A stretch of DNA of 64,000 nt from Coccinella septempunctata. Lineage: Eukaryota; Arthropoda; Insecta; Coleoptera; Coccinellidae. The position numbers and the translations under genes were made by a program. Positions 12,413 to 24,000 of this stretch are shown here, one piece after another. The notes under the pieces were generated by a model that saw only the letters and a list, made by a program, of their open reading frames with translations, did no database searches and was not told where the DNA came from. Every line of letters starts with the position of its first letter. Position 1 is the stretch's first letter. Location: assembly GCF_907165205.1 (NCBI RefSeq), contig NC_058189.1, forward strand, positions 51,920,270-51,984,269. Reading direction: 5' to 3'.

Positions 12413-15400
12413 TCAAGTCATTCTATGAAATATCAACACTCCTTGGTATGCGAATTTCAGGATCTAGAACATAGCATAGCATAGATGTAGTTCGTAGAAC
12501 ATGAAAGGATTGCTATATCGGGTCATATTCTCGGAATTCCTTATAAAAATCAGATTACGAATGCTTACCCTGACCATCAGTGTTCTATCAACAGACATGC
12601 CCAAAGTATTGATAGTTTCAACTTTTTGGGTGCGAGTTAAAATGATCAATAGCATCTTTTTACTCATTTCGTCCCAATTGTACCACCTGAATCTACACAA
12701 GTTCAGTCTGAATTCTTCGAACTGAAAAGTGAATGATTCGAAAATATGACAAGAATGACAGTATAACTCACAGCGTCGTTAGAATCTTGCCCACTCTGAC
12801 AGAAATCCATGGCAAGTACGTAGCTGAGGAACAGAATCGATCCAATTTGTAGGAAATCTAGAGGATGGCGATTCTGAAAATAAAAGAAAATTTGGATTTG
12901 AGCAACACCACACATAGAATTGCAGTTTTTTATATCATTATATATGATTTATATGTTGAGATAGATATCTTCCCAATTCTAATGCTTTCCAGGCAGTCGA
13001 AAAATAAGAAAAATGGGGAATATGAACATAAAATTAAAGAAATACTCACGTAGTATAAAAAAATTGAACAACATAAGAGAACAAGTTGTCCACAGACCAA
13101 CAAATATAGAATAGGGCAATAACAAACATCCTGAACAATTTTCATCAATCTGAAAAAACAATGAATTATACTCTATTAAATAATAAGAACTGTGAAAATT
13201 CGATCAAACTGGAATATTTTCCACACACAGATCACATTGTAAAAGATTATACAAACACATAATTTCAAAAATACAATAGAGACGAAGGAAGAAAAAATCA
13301 TTCTTTGGTGAGATTTTCTTCTCGATCAACTGAATGGTACCTATAAGCTTTGATTTTATTCTCAAATAAAGGAAGAACCAAAAAAAAATCATTAGTCAAG
13401 CAGGCTATGGAACTTGAAACATATTTTGTGCAAAAAATATTGTATGAAAAATGGCATAGTATTTCAAAATCGAATCTTCGATGTTATAAATTCATATCTT
13501 GAGAGCAGTTTGCCACGAATTCAAATCCTACATGTATGGAGTCTGGAGTTGAAAGCAAAATCTAGGTACACCTGGTGATTCATTAATGCACCATATTGAT
13601 AAAATGCCAATATCTTTGCAACGATAAGAATTATTAGTTTGTGGTTTTGACAGATCAATAGGTCATGCTAGTATTCTATTCTATAAGATCGCCTTTTAGT
13701 TTCCAAATGAAACATTCGATATGTTGTTGTTATCTGTTTCTTCAATTTACGTCGAATGCTCTTCAAATGGGGCTTAATTTGATTAATCTCGTTTCAGTTT
13801 ACAGAAGTTACAGTGTTTTTCCGATAGGGAAAAGTTTATTCACCTATGCACTTGAAATTACATATGGAAAACTGTTATTTGTTTTGAAGAAATTTCTTCT
13901 ATTCTAGCTGTAAAATCACTCTCTTCTGCTACTGAACACTTCCAACAAAAATTGAACATACGAGGATGTATTGATATCTAGTTAGCCTAGACCAGTTCAA
14001 TGCATAAAAAAAATATTGCATTGCCATAGCAACGAACAATAACTCATTAGAAGTGTCGGTGTGAAGTTTGCGGTCCAAAAAGTAAATCAGAGTTACGCAA
14101 TAATAAATTAAAAGAAAGGAAATGTCCACCGAAATTGTGAAAATCGAAAAATTGGAGTATCGAGCCATCAGCAAATACCTGTATTTAAAAGGGTTAAGCT
14201 CGGGGTTAAGAGGTAAGAAGATATGCTTAATACCCTTGGTGATCAATATCCTTCGTATTCTATGACCGTGAAAAATTGGACTGCAAGCTTCAAAAGAGGA
14301 AGCACTGAATATTTCATACGAATGCCTTCATCATACAGTTCAAGTCAATTTGGACATGAGAAAAATTGCTGCAAAATAGATCCCCAAATGTTTGAATATT
14401 AACCAAAAGCGTGCAAGGATAGAAGCATCGCGTTCGATCTGTGCTCGATTTGAAAACGATGTAGAGATCTTAAACCGAATCCTTACTATGGATGAGACTT
14501 GGATAGGTACATTTCTACGATCCAGAAACAAAGCAACAATCGATGGAATGGCAGCACTCTGGTTCTCCAAGACCTAAGAAGTTTCGTGTCCAAGAATCTG
14601 ATGGAAAAGTTCTTGACTCAGTTTTTTGGGATTGCCATGGAGTAATCATGATTGTTTTTTTTTGGATAAGGGTAGAACAATGATCGGAGATTACTATTCG
14701 ACATTACTGACCACTCTACGGGAAAAAATTAAACAGAAAAGACGCGGAAAGCTATCCAAAGGTGTTTTGTTTGTGCAGGACAACGCCTGCAAACAAATCT
14801 CATGTGGCCATGCAAAAAATTTGTGATTTAAGGTTTGAATTACTAGAACACCCCCCTTATTCACCAGATTTGGCTCCATCCGACTATCCTCTCTTTCCTC
14901 AAATGAAAAAAGTTCAAAAGGTCGTAAATTTTCTTATAACGAGGAGGTAATAAAAGCTGTGGAGGTCTGGTTTGCAGAGCAAGAATAAACATTTTTCTTG
15001 AAAGGTCTAGAGACGTTGCAGGTTCGCTGCAATAAATGTATCCAGTTAAGGCTAGAATATGTGGATTAATAAAATATTTCGACATTGGAATTTTGTTTGG
15101 TTTTATAGTGGGCTAAGAATTTTTCAATATATATCCTCGTATGATTCGCTCGCTTCATATAGGTTTCTGAGAGTGTTACGGCCCTGATAATTTCAGCGCA
15201 CTGAAGCAAACCAAAACTAATCTTCCACCCATGATTTATTGAACGAAAAGAATCAATTCGACCTGATCCGATGCACTATGCATTTCAAATCGAATTTGAA
15301 TTGACGTAAATATGAAACCATTCCTACTGAATAAATTCACATTTTCGATGTACTCAAATAAAATCGAGAATAAAATGTAGCAAAAATTCACCTCAGAATA

Positions 15401-18095
15401 ATTATATGATGAGAGGCGCAGATTTTCAGATGTTCCCGTATCGACGAACAATCATTCTTTTCATAATCGTCAGCTTGGCTCAGGAAATCGGCTAAAATAT
15501 ACAACTGGATGATTACAGATTGTACTATGTATTTCAGCATCATATATGACGAAATCGAATAAAATGTGATTATTTGATGCGCTATATGTAGAACTCCACA
15601 AAATATGACTTTCGAGAATGTAGATCCTGAATAGTATTCAGTCACGTATGTTATGTCCGAATAAACGATGTGCCCAAAAATTTGAGCAATCAGTGGGCAT
15701 AAAAATCCTGTTATCATACACTGGATCAGATACCAGATGGTCTCGATACGTTTGATTTTTATACTTCTTTCTATTTCCACACGCGTGGACTTGGAGGCAG
15801 TTTCTATATCCCAGAAATGATCTCGCTGCAGAAACTTCACTGTCGGTCGAATCAAAAAAGTTTCCGTAAACATTGTAGCCAAGATCTGAAGAAAAAAGGG
15901 AATATTAATTCTTAAGATATGGAATATCTATACTTCAGTCAGTGTTATTTTAGCACCCGGTTGACCATGGACATTTGACACATTTCACTCTGTATAGTAC
16001 GAAAATGTGGGGTTATGAAGCTTTTCAAAACATTTTTGGGTTTTGAATCAACGCTATGTTGCCCGTTCTACGTAAAAGTTTCTGTTATTACGTATTTTAT
16101 CACAATGTCGAATCTCTTCGGAAAATATGCGACGAACATAATTGAAGTTTATACAAACTGATTGATGGCATACCAAATCCAGTTATTTGCATGGAAAATA
16201 TAAGAGATCAGTATAATATCATAATATGCACTAGCTTGAGGAGAGTTAATATTCGTTATCTTCTTTGAATACGTTACCAGTTGCAGATTTCAAAAATATT
16301 AACCCGAAGATGAAATGTATGATGCAGTGGTTGGGAACGGGTATCTCTCGAAGGAATTAACAGATAATAACAAGAATGTTTACATTTACAATGTATAGGA
16401 CAAGTCAAATGAAAAATAGAAAAATCAATTTTCGGGAACTTATTCTACGATGACATTAATCGAAAATCCTGTAGTAAACTTTTCGCATTAATTCACTCAA
16501 ACTTGAAATTCTCAAATGCCACCACTCTTTTGGGTCTCCCAATAGAAGAAAATTCTTTGTCCTCCTCTTCATTCACGATTGTGAATGAGGAGGATGACAA
16601 AGAATTTCCTTAATTAGAAAGATTTTTCTCTTTAAGGTAATATTCAGCTGAAATATAAGTCGTTTAGATTAAGATGAAACATTATATAAATTCCCTTACA
16701 TTGACGTCGCTACGTCGCTACCGTCTGACGTATTGTGGATTTTAGAATATCAGGGTATAACTATTTAAATGAGCGGACCTGAATTCTAAAGAGCACTGCC
16801 TGAAGCCCTGTCTCTTTTTTCCATCGGCATTTTCGTAATAAAAATTGAAATTAGCTGTGGCAACGGCGTTATGACATTAACGATATTTCATGAGTGTTAA
16901 CCTTACTCCGTTCCAGTTACAAAAACTTGAGAAGAATATTTCATGGCCAACCGACTTCTAAAATAAATGTGAATGCAGTATAGATGCCAAATTGGGTTTC
17001 ACAATGCGCTCAAAAACTTTCAGTTTCTTTAAAAGATTTTTAAAATAAATAAAATGAACGTGAAAACATTCAGAATCTTCAACACTGATTTACCCATGGT
17101 GACAGGAAAATGGTGACGGAGTGGTGTTTCAAAAACTCTATACCATAGTCCATCCACAAGTAATAACTACTGACGGCAGTGGCAGACATGGCGATGAAAC
17201 AACTTGCGAAAATCAAAAAATAGGACATCTTATAATAACTTATGATCTGGTGAAAATGCCACACCAATCCAAGTGGGTCCTCTGAAATTGAAAGAAAATT
17301 TTTCTTCTCAGTTTCGAAAATTTGACTTTATCGCCACGGTGAAATGGATTCATCTCATTAAATATGTAAGTTATAATTTAAGATGATGGCCTCTAATCAG
17401 TGCTAAGCTGTGGGGTGCTGATGACAAGATGAGATGGTAGTACTATTCCTCAACTCAATTTCCTTGGTGGTAAGATATAGTTAGTTGTAGATTTCAATAA
17501 ATAAATGACTGAAATTTATGTTATTTATTTACTGAAATCTATGTTTGACAGTATAAAGTGAAATTTGTGTTTGAAGTAAAGTATGAAAAATAAATATTTC
17601 TGGTTTACCAAAGATATTTAATCACTAATTTTAATTCATTTCGTTTTAGTTTATTCCTGAAATTCTAATAACAAAAATATTTTCTAAGAAAATAAAAAAT
17701 GAAAATATTAGAAATCTTTTTCATACCTTGGAATGAATTGAAAATTTTTTTATTCATTTAAATTCAAAATATGAAATATCTGATGTAACAGATTTCCATA
17801 ATGATCAAAATTAAAAAATGTCATAGAAATGCAAGCCGAAAAATTATGAAGAAAAAACCCTATAAAATCTACCACATTAATCATGAAAGTGAGTATCCGA
17901 AGAAGGAATATATCATACTCTTAACATTTTCTTCTAATATAACACAATAAAACTCAGTTGCAGAAAAGAAGGGAAAAATGGAGAAAAAACATTTTGATGG
18001 ACGTATATCAGAATAATAAGTTTTCGTCTAAATTTTAAGGACCAATGCTGAAAAACTGAAAAACCTACCTTTCATAGGTATTGGGTGTTTAGTCA
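12413..18095 (-). CDS. Odorant receptor A (7tm_6 family), seven coding exons
   Basis: Insect odorant receptor, a seven-pass membrane protein that forms odour-gated cation channels with the co-receptor Orco in sensory neurons. Minus-strand exons are 18095-18068, 17281-17094, 15885-15392, 13149-13050, 12873-12772, 12721-12569 and 12463-12413. All have GT-AG borders and compatible phases, giving 371 residues. Family marks are the EDPLGLVWHFHQ start of exon 2, a long hydrophobic exon 3, MDFCQSGQDSND in exon 5, FRWYNWDEMSKKMLL in exon 6, and the short terminal ILKFAYQGVLIF exon. The start ATG at 18095 is inferred; a TTCTTTTCAG acceptor at about 18118 suggests that one more 5' exon may exist. Introns 2 and 3 carry a T element and a mariner. 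The first intron (17282-18067) shows nothing but AT-rich DNA. The gene is divergent from its paralogue at 21.0 kb. Confidence 0.88.
13961..15139 (+). mobile_element. Mariner-like transposon, copy 1
   Basis: Flanked by TA (13959-13960 and 15140-15141). The ends are short inverted repeats: left CGAGGATGTATTGATAT, right read backwards CGAGGATATATATTG. It carries a decayed mariner transposase and lies in intron 3 of odorant receptor A, in the opposite orientation to the gene. It is about 110 bp shorter than copy 2 at 55 kb. Confidence 0.9.
14122..15069 (+). pseudogene. Mariner transposase, copy 1, decayed
   Basis: Mariner transposases are about 345 residues long with a DD34D triad. This copy begins with ATG at 14122 (MSTEIVKIEKLEYRAIS) but soon loses frame and lacks part of the N-terminal DNA-binding region that copy 2 retains. 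Catalytic-domain pieces remain: an MDETW block near 14489, a QDNA block near 14778, and YSPDLAPSDY near 14865. Several frameshifts and stops separate them, including TAA after AEQE near 14986. It is clearly non-functional. Frames of 60-66 codons within this span are fragments of this gene or their shadows. Confidence 0.85.
15931..16980. mobile_element. T element copy 1
   Basis: About 1.05 kb in intron 2 of odorant receptor A. The outer ends are inverted, TACTTCAGTC and its counterpart GAATGCAGTA, each followed inward by the family mark TTTTAGCASYCGGTTGRCCATG. Two further copies lie at 40067 and 47154. TA flanks it on both sides, and no intact coding sequence is seen. I infer a non-autonomous Tc1/mariner-type element from the TA target and the inverted ends of about 40 bp. 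Confidence 0.75.
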
Positions 18096-18117
18096 TCACT
18101 CTGGTATCTGATTCCTG

Positions 18118-18672
18118 AAAAGAAGAAAATGAAGGTGTCCTAGCGAATTCAACTTCAGTCGTGACTTTCACTGAAATTTTTTCGATTCAATAATTCAGTT
18201 ATGGCTTCATGGACTCGACGTTTTATAAATATTCACTAATGAAAAAACGATTTCGAATCATTGAATTGTACCTACATTGGATATCTTAATGAATCGATAA
18301 TTGATTTATAATCAGCTCGAGTAAAAATACATTGGATGAGGCTTAATTTTCTGAATAGCTATAAATCGACCAAATGCTGAAAAAATTATTTTACGCAATA
18401 AATCATCGAATTATCACATAGAAACTTCGTTTTTACGAAATAATTAGTTCAGAATGAAATATGCTAGTAATTTTCTGTATTTTCAGTCGAAATTAGCACA
18501 AAAAATATAGGTGAATATCGAAATAAAAATTGCACATCTCATATACTTCATACACAACTTGAAGATATGTTGCCATGCATAATTCACTTCTTCGTTATTG
18601 ATTGTAGATGCTAATAGCAGATCTAATCATTTTGAATTGATGTGGACGATACTTGATGAAAATCCATCATCA
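18118..18672. other. Upstream region of odorant receptor A
   Basis: AT-rich sequence with a possible further 5' exon or promoter of the minus-strand receptor; no specific motif can be defended. Confidence 0.35.
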
Positions 18673-18827
18673 AGCTTTTAAAAGATTATACTATTTTCAC
18701 AAAATGAGTTTTAAAGGATTACACGTGTTTCAGTTAGCCTTCACCTACCTGAAGATACTATTGTGATAGCGAAACACGTGTCGTAGTTTAAAACTTATTT
18801 TGTAAAAATCGTATAATCTGTTCAAAG
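18673..18827. repeat. 150-bp palindrome with a hammerhead-like core
   Basis: Imperfect inverted arms of about 65 bp (left AAGATTATACTATTTTCAC, right ending GTAAAAATCGTATAATCT). On the plus strand the centre holds CTGAAGA (18749-18755), a short CTAT/ATAG stem, GAAA (18771-18774), the self-complementary ACACGTGT and then C (18782). This is followed by GTAG, which pairs with CTAC just before CTGAAGA. The order matches a type I hammerhead with a tiny stem III. However, two unpaired bases at the base of stem II weaken the fit. Confidence 0.55.
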
Positions 18828-19041
18828 CATCTAATAAGTGCTTCGATGTATAACTGCTCCATAGACATTAAATTGGTGTCATGGAATCTTCAAACAGTTT
18901 GATTCTGCTCTTATATAATTTTGAACATATATTTCTGATCTACCATTAGGGTTGACATAAAATGAAAATTATAGCAAAAATTTTACAACAGATGAGAGAG
19001 ACTCTGAAATATAGAAGATAAAGCGAGAGGATTTACCATTT

Positions 19042-19070
19042 AACCGTGATTATTATTCATAATCACGGTT
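19042..19070. repeat. Perfect 12-bp hairpin
   Basis: AACCGTGATTAT and its exact reverse complement are separated by five bases. It stands alone between the two receptor genes with no following T-run, so its role is unknown. Confidence 0.5.
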
Positions 19071-19268
19071 TCGTTAATAGTCTGTTTAAATAAATTACTT
19101 TGTCTCAAACAAGATTTTGATGAAAAACTAAAAATTAACAGGAAAAGATACATTGTTTATAGTAATTCATTGTGCAGTTTAACGCGAGCAGATTTTCATG
19201 CTTCCATTACATATAGTTTTTATAAATACATCGCAGTGGGCCTCAATTTTCAAATTCTATGACATGTA

Positions 19269-20591
19269 CAGGGTGTTCCACGGTGGGGGCCTATTAGACA
19301 GACGTTTACAGAGAACGGATCATAGGATTGTTCTGAAAATTTGTGTACTACAGTTTACGCTTCTGATCTATCTGACTGAAATATTTTAAATGTTGCGACG
19401 TTGCCCCTTATACGAAAAAATACTATAAACTACGTCATTTCCAATAGGACACCTTATTTATTATAACTTTTTTCGCTTCTCTATTACTTATTACTATACT
19501 TCCCTATTCCTATTCCTGATACGGAGATATTAACGGTTTCCCAAAGAAAATGGCCACAAATATGCATTCGATGGAATAGGCACAGAAAAGACATTTCATA
19601 TTTTGGGAAGCTGAAATTTTGAGAAAGGGTCTCTGCGATCCTGAGGATGGGTCTCATGTAAAAAAAAATGGTTTGGGATACACAGGATGTTCCAAACTTC
19701 TTTCATTTTTCACCCAATACAAAAAACGACAAAAAGTTGATTTTTTCAAAGTTAAGACCACATTTTTCTGTTGATAATGATCGCATCTAGTGATGTATAA
19801 TGTTCCTTTAGGAAAATCTCATGGTTTCGGAAATTAAGTCAAATTTCTATGAATATGAGGGTTTTGAGCGTACAGCTTCTTTTGCTACCATAGAATTTCT
19901 GTCACTTTTATTTCATTAGATTCTAAAATCATTGAAAATTTGATCGAAGGTGTTAATCTCATTCATACAAGGCATTGTGTTTGTTAGATAAAATTAGCAA
20001 AAGGCATTCTTGAAACACTCACTTTCATAGAAATTTGACTTTATTTCCGAAACCAGGAAGTTTTCGTAGGAAAACATGATACATCATAAGATCCGTATTG
20101 TGATTTTCTCTAAAAATATTAATATGAAAATTTTGGTGTTTCATTTCCGATAACATCAACTTTTTGCCGTTTGTGTATCGAGTTACAAGACGAAGAATTT
20201 TGGAACTCCTTGTATATCAGAAACCAAATTTTTTCCATATGAAATTCCACCTCTGGATCTCAGGGACATATTTACGAAATTTTAGCTTCTTAAAGTATGA
20301 AATGTCTCTTCTGTACATATTTCATTGGATCCATCTTTTGAGCGATTTTTTTGTGGAAATTCGTTAATATCAACTACTAGACAAAAATGGGTATAGAGAA
20401 AAAAAGATATACTAAATAAGGTTTCCTATTTGAAATGGAGAAGTTTGTAGTATTTTTAATATAGCGGCTAGTCGCAATATTGAGAATATTTTAGTCAGAA
20501 GCGTAAATCCTAGGTCCCTAGTACCCAAATTTTCAGAAGAATCCCATATTCTTCATAATATCTAATAGGCCACTCATCGAGGGAAACCCTG
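19269..20591. repeat. Foldback element P2, 1.3 kb
   Basis: Flanked by TA (19267-19268 and 20592-20593). The tips are CAGGGTGTTCC and, reversed, CAGGGTTTCCC. The arms correspond over most of the element, for example GACACCTTATTTATTATA on the left against the reverse of ACTAAATAAGGTTTCC on the right. The centre is near 19950. Frames of 63-67 codons within it are repeat sequence. It occupies most of the space between the two divergent receptor genes. Confidence 0.78.
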
Positions 20592-20593
20592 TA

Positions 20594-21016
20594 GTTGGAA
20601 ACACCTTAATGAAGAGAAACATAGAGTAATTCAAAGCCAACTGCGGAGTTACCAAAATTTATAAATTCCTGTATATCAGGCACTAATAGAGTTTAATCCA
20701 TCATACCATTTATAGTTTATTTTCAATAATCATTATACGGGATATGTATATTTTCAATTTTCAATACAAATTCCACCTCATCTTCATATTTCAATACCTC
20801 GAAGAATTAATAGGTTCTGTGGCATTAGATCGAATATGCTCCCTCACATTATTACCTTAAATATTTGAAAATGATGAATATCTTCCCTAGAAAACTGTTC
20901 ATATTGTTCATGAGTAGATAAAAAAAAACGGTGGGGAAATTAGGTGCATTTAGATGTATGCAGGTAGGTAAATTTATATTTCAATGGTATTTGGTGAAAT
21001 AAACATATAAGCCACA
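20594..21016. other. Upstream region of odorant receptor B
   Basis: AT-rich 420-bp stretch that must contain the promoter and 5' leader of the plus-strand receptor unless these lie inside the P2 palindrome. No clear TATA box or initiator was chosen. Confidence 0.35.
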
Positions 21017-24000
21017 ATGAAGAATAAAGTTGTGAAATATCCAAAACCATTGAGAAGTATGTTGAACAAACACGAATTCACTATTGCACCACTCTGAAAA
21101 AATATAATTCGAATAAAAATTTAAGTCAGAACTTTGTGTGAAGCTCATGTGATCATCCAAATCTCTGTATTTCAGCAGATCCTATGGATTTCGTTTTTCG
21201 ATTTCATCAGGCAATTTTCTGCAACAAATTATTCAGTCCAATAGTGTATGGAAGCTGTTTTTTGTATTCGGCTGTAGGTGTTGCGTCAACTGTGCACCTG
21301 TTTATTTCTGATGGGATAATATCCCTGAAAAAATACTCAGTGGTGCCATCGACAATTCCTTGGGTGAGTAAATATTCCACCTACTTCCATACATTTTTAT
21401 GGAAACATAACAAGGTTTAGTTTAATACACTGCCCAAAAAAATTAACGCACATTATGGAAATCTCAAATTTATTCTACAACTGAAGGTGTTCTCAATGAT
21501 AATTATTTTTATCAGAATTATACATGCATATGTTATCCACTTTCAACGGTTTTCTTCAATACAGATGTTTTTTCCCAGCAGAAATAAAAAAAGATGATAT
21601 AATCAGATTTCGAATGTATTGGCTCCATTCTAAAATCAGTTGTTCTCGATCAATTCTAGTGATCAATAGTTTTTCTTTCGTTTGATTTTCTACACTCGAT
21701 CGCTATGTAACGCGAAACACGCAATTTGACCCAAGAGGAATGTGCCCAAGCGGTAGTTTTGCGAGAAGAAGGGTGGACATACACAAGAATTGCAGAAAGG
21801 TTTGGAGTTTCCCATACAAGTGTGTCCAGAATATTGCAGCGATTTAGGGAGACAGGTATGAATGTCCGAAGACCAGGACAGGGTAGACCACGGGTAACAA
21901 CTGCCATTCAAGAACGTTACTTGAGAGTTTCTCGTTGAGACAACTGTTTGCAACCGCTCGCCTCCTTCAAATTCAGCTTGAGCAAACTCATGAGGTGCAA
22001 ATTAGCACTCAGACAATAAGAAATCGCCTCAGAGAATATGATTTAAGGCCTCGTGTCGCGGAAAGAGGCCCAGCTCTTACCCCAGCCCATCGAAGGGCGC
22101 GTTTGGATTTTGCGAGAGAGCATATCCATTGGGAAGAGGCCGATTGGGAAAGAGTTCTCTTCACTGATGAGTCTAGATTCTGCCTCTAGCATTGGGATCG
22201 ACGTTCCCTTGTATACAGACGTCCACATGAAAGATATGCTCAGTGCAATTTCCTGAATACTACTGTTTTCGGGGGAGGATCGATTATGGTATGGGGTGGA
22301 ACATCTTTGACTGCTCGCACAGACCTAGTGGTCGTTGATAATGGAGCTATGAATGCTCATAGGTATATAAGGAACATTCTTGAAGAGCATGTAGTGCCAT
22401 TTGCCCCATACATTGGAGAAAATTTCATTTTTATGGACGATAATGCCAGACCCCATCGTGCGCGCATCGTTCAGGAGTACCTTGAAAAGGTTGAAGTCTC
22501 TCGAATGGAAATGGTCAGCAAGAAGTCCAGATCTCAATCCTACTGAGCAGGTTTGGGACAACCTAAATAGAAGGCTGAGAAGTTCAGAAAATCATCCAGC
22601 TACTCTTAGGCCTGACGCAGACATGCAACTTTTCAGTTGCGCAACAGTTTGATTGCAAGCGGTTCGGGGGCGCACAAAAAGGCAATCGCTGCAACTTTTC
22701 AGTTGCATGTCTGCGCGGTCCCATATAAATGCATTGTACTCACTTCTGCAACTAAACAGTTGCAAAACTAAAAATTGCATGTCTGCGGCAGGCCTTAATG
22801 ACTTAGGAATCCAACTCGGAGAAATCTGGGAAGGACTAGATCAGAACATTTTAAGATCACTCATTTTGAGTATGAACCATCGTTGCCGAGCTGTAATTAG
22901 CGCAAGGGGTGGAAATACCAAGTATTAAATCACTTATCAGCATTTCAGTATTTTGAAAATTGTTCATTTCTCTTCTTTCACATAAGATTCGGTGAAATCC
23001 TGAATTTTTCTTCCATTTAATGTGTCTTGTTTCGTTCAAAACCTTCCCGAGAGAACATAAAAAATAAGTTATAAAGTCAATGTAGAGTTAACTTTCATTA
23101 AAATTGAGATTTTCAGAATGTGCGTTAATTTTTTCGCGCAGTGTACTACGCTTTTTTCGAATTTCAATAAATTTTGTCAGATTATAGTGAGATTTGGACA
23201 TATTGAAAACTAGCTACTTTTCCTGCTGAATATTATTGAAAAAAAGCTTATGTACACTGCCCATTCCCCTCATTCTATAAACTCACACCGAAGTGTGTCA
23301 CTTTTGTTTCTTTCAACCTATATTATTCGATATATTCAAATCAAATTTACAATACAGAATTCCACGATTCCTATTTTTCAGGCGATCGCAACAGCTTTGA
23401 CAGAATATTACTGTATTCAACCTGCAGTGGTTTTTTACTTCAATAAGGAAAACTATTGGGATGTTTCCTCAGCATCTTCTCAAAAGCGGGCTGAAATGCG
23501 AAAACAAATTCGGCTTGCCCGTTTGACATGTTTTCTCTTCATCCTCCAGAGCTCGATCAACTCAATTTTTGGGTTTTTTATCGGATACCACAGTGACATA
23601 CGTTCAGATTTACGTTCTTGCCAGAGAATCTTGGCCGATAATAGTAGATACTTGAAATTTTTCATTGATTTGATCTTGAATATCTCCCATTCCGTGGTCA
23701 CACTTACATCAATCTCCATATATTTGGTGCTGAAATACTTCACAACAACGGCAAAGATACAGTTGCAGCTCCTTGCCGATTTCCTTGAGAAGGTGAATGT
23801 TTACGGAAAAACTGAAAATGAAAATATCGGGAAACACTTGAAAATTTGCAGTAAACAACATGGCTTATTGTTAGAGTGAGTATTTCTCTTTTTATTTTCT
23901 AACATAGCGTCTTCCAAGTCAAGATGATATGTGCGTAAGTGATAATGTGTGTTGCAATTATTGATAAATGCTAAGTTCCTTAGAACCTAAGACCTAAGAA

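Larger units (their letters stand above)
21428..23143 (+). mobile_element. Tc1-like transposon, family 1, copy B
   Basis: Flanked by TA (21426-21427 and 23144-23145), with the family ends (CACTGCCCAAAAAAATTAAC on the left). It is longer than the other copies because a 186-bp MITE sits inside it. It lies in intron 2 of odorant receptor B in the same orientation as the gene. Confidence 0.92.

Noticed and set aside
14340..14570. Minus-strand frame of 76 codons overlapping the mariner
   Set aside because: Shadow of the plus-strand transposase fragment (ARFENDVEILNRIL) on the other strand.
20941..20970. ATGTATGCAG/GTAGGT as the first exon of odorant receptor B
   Set aside because: The exon at 21017-21056 has the correct phase, a better donor and residues (KYPKPLRT) that align with receptor A.
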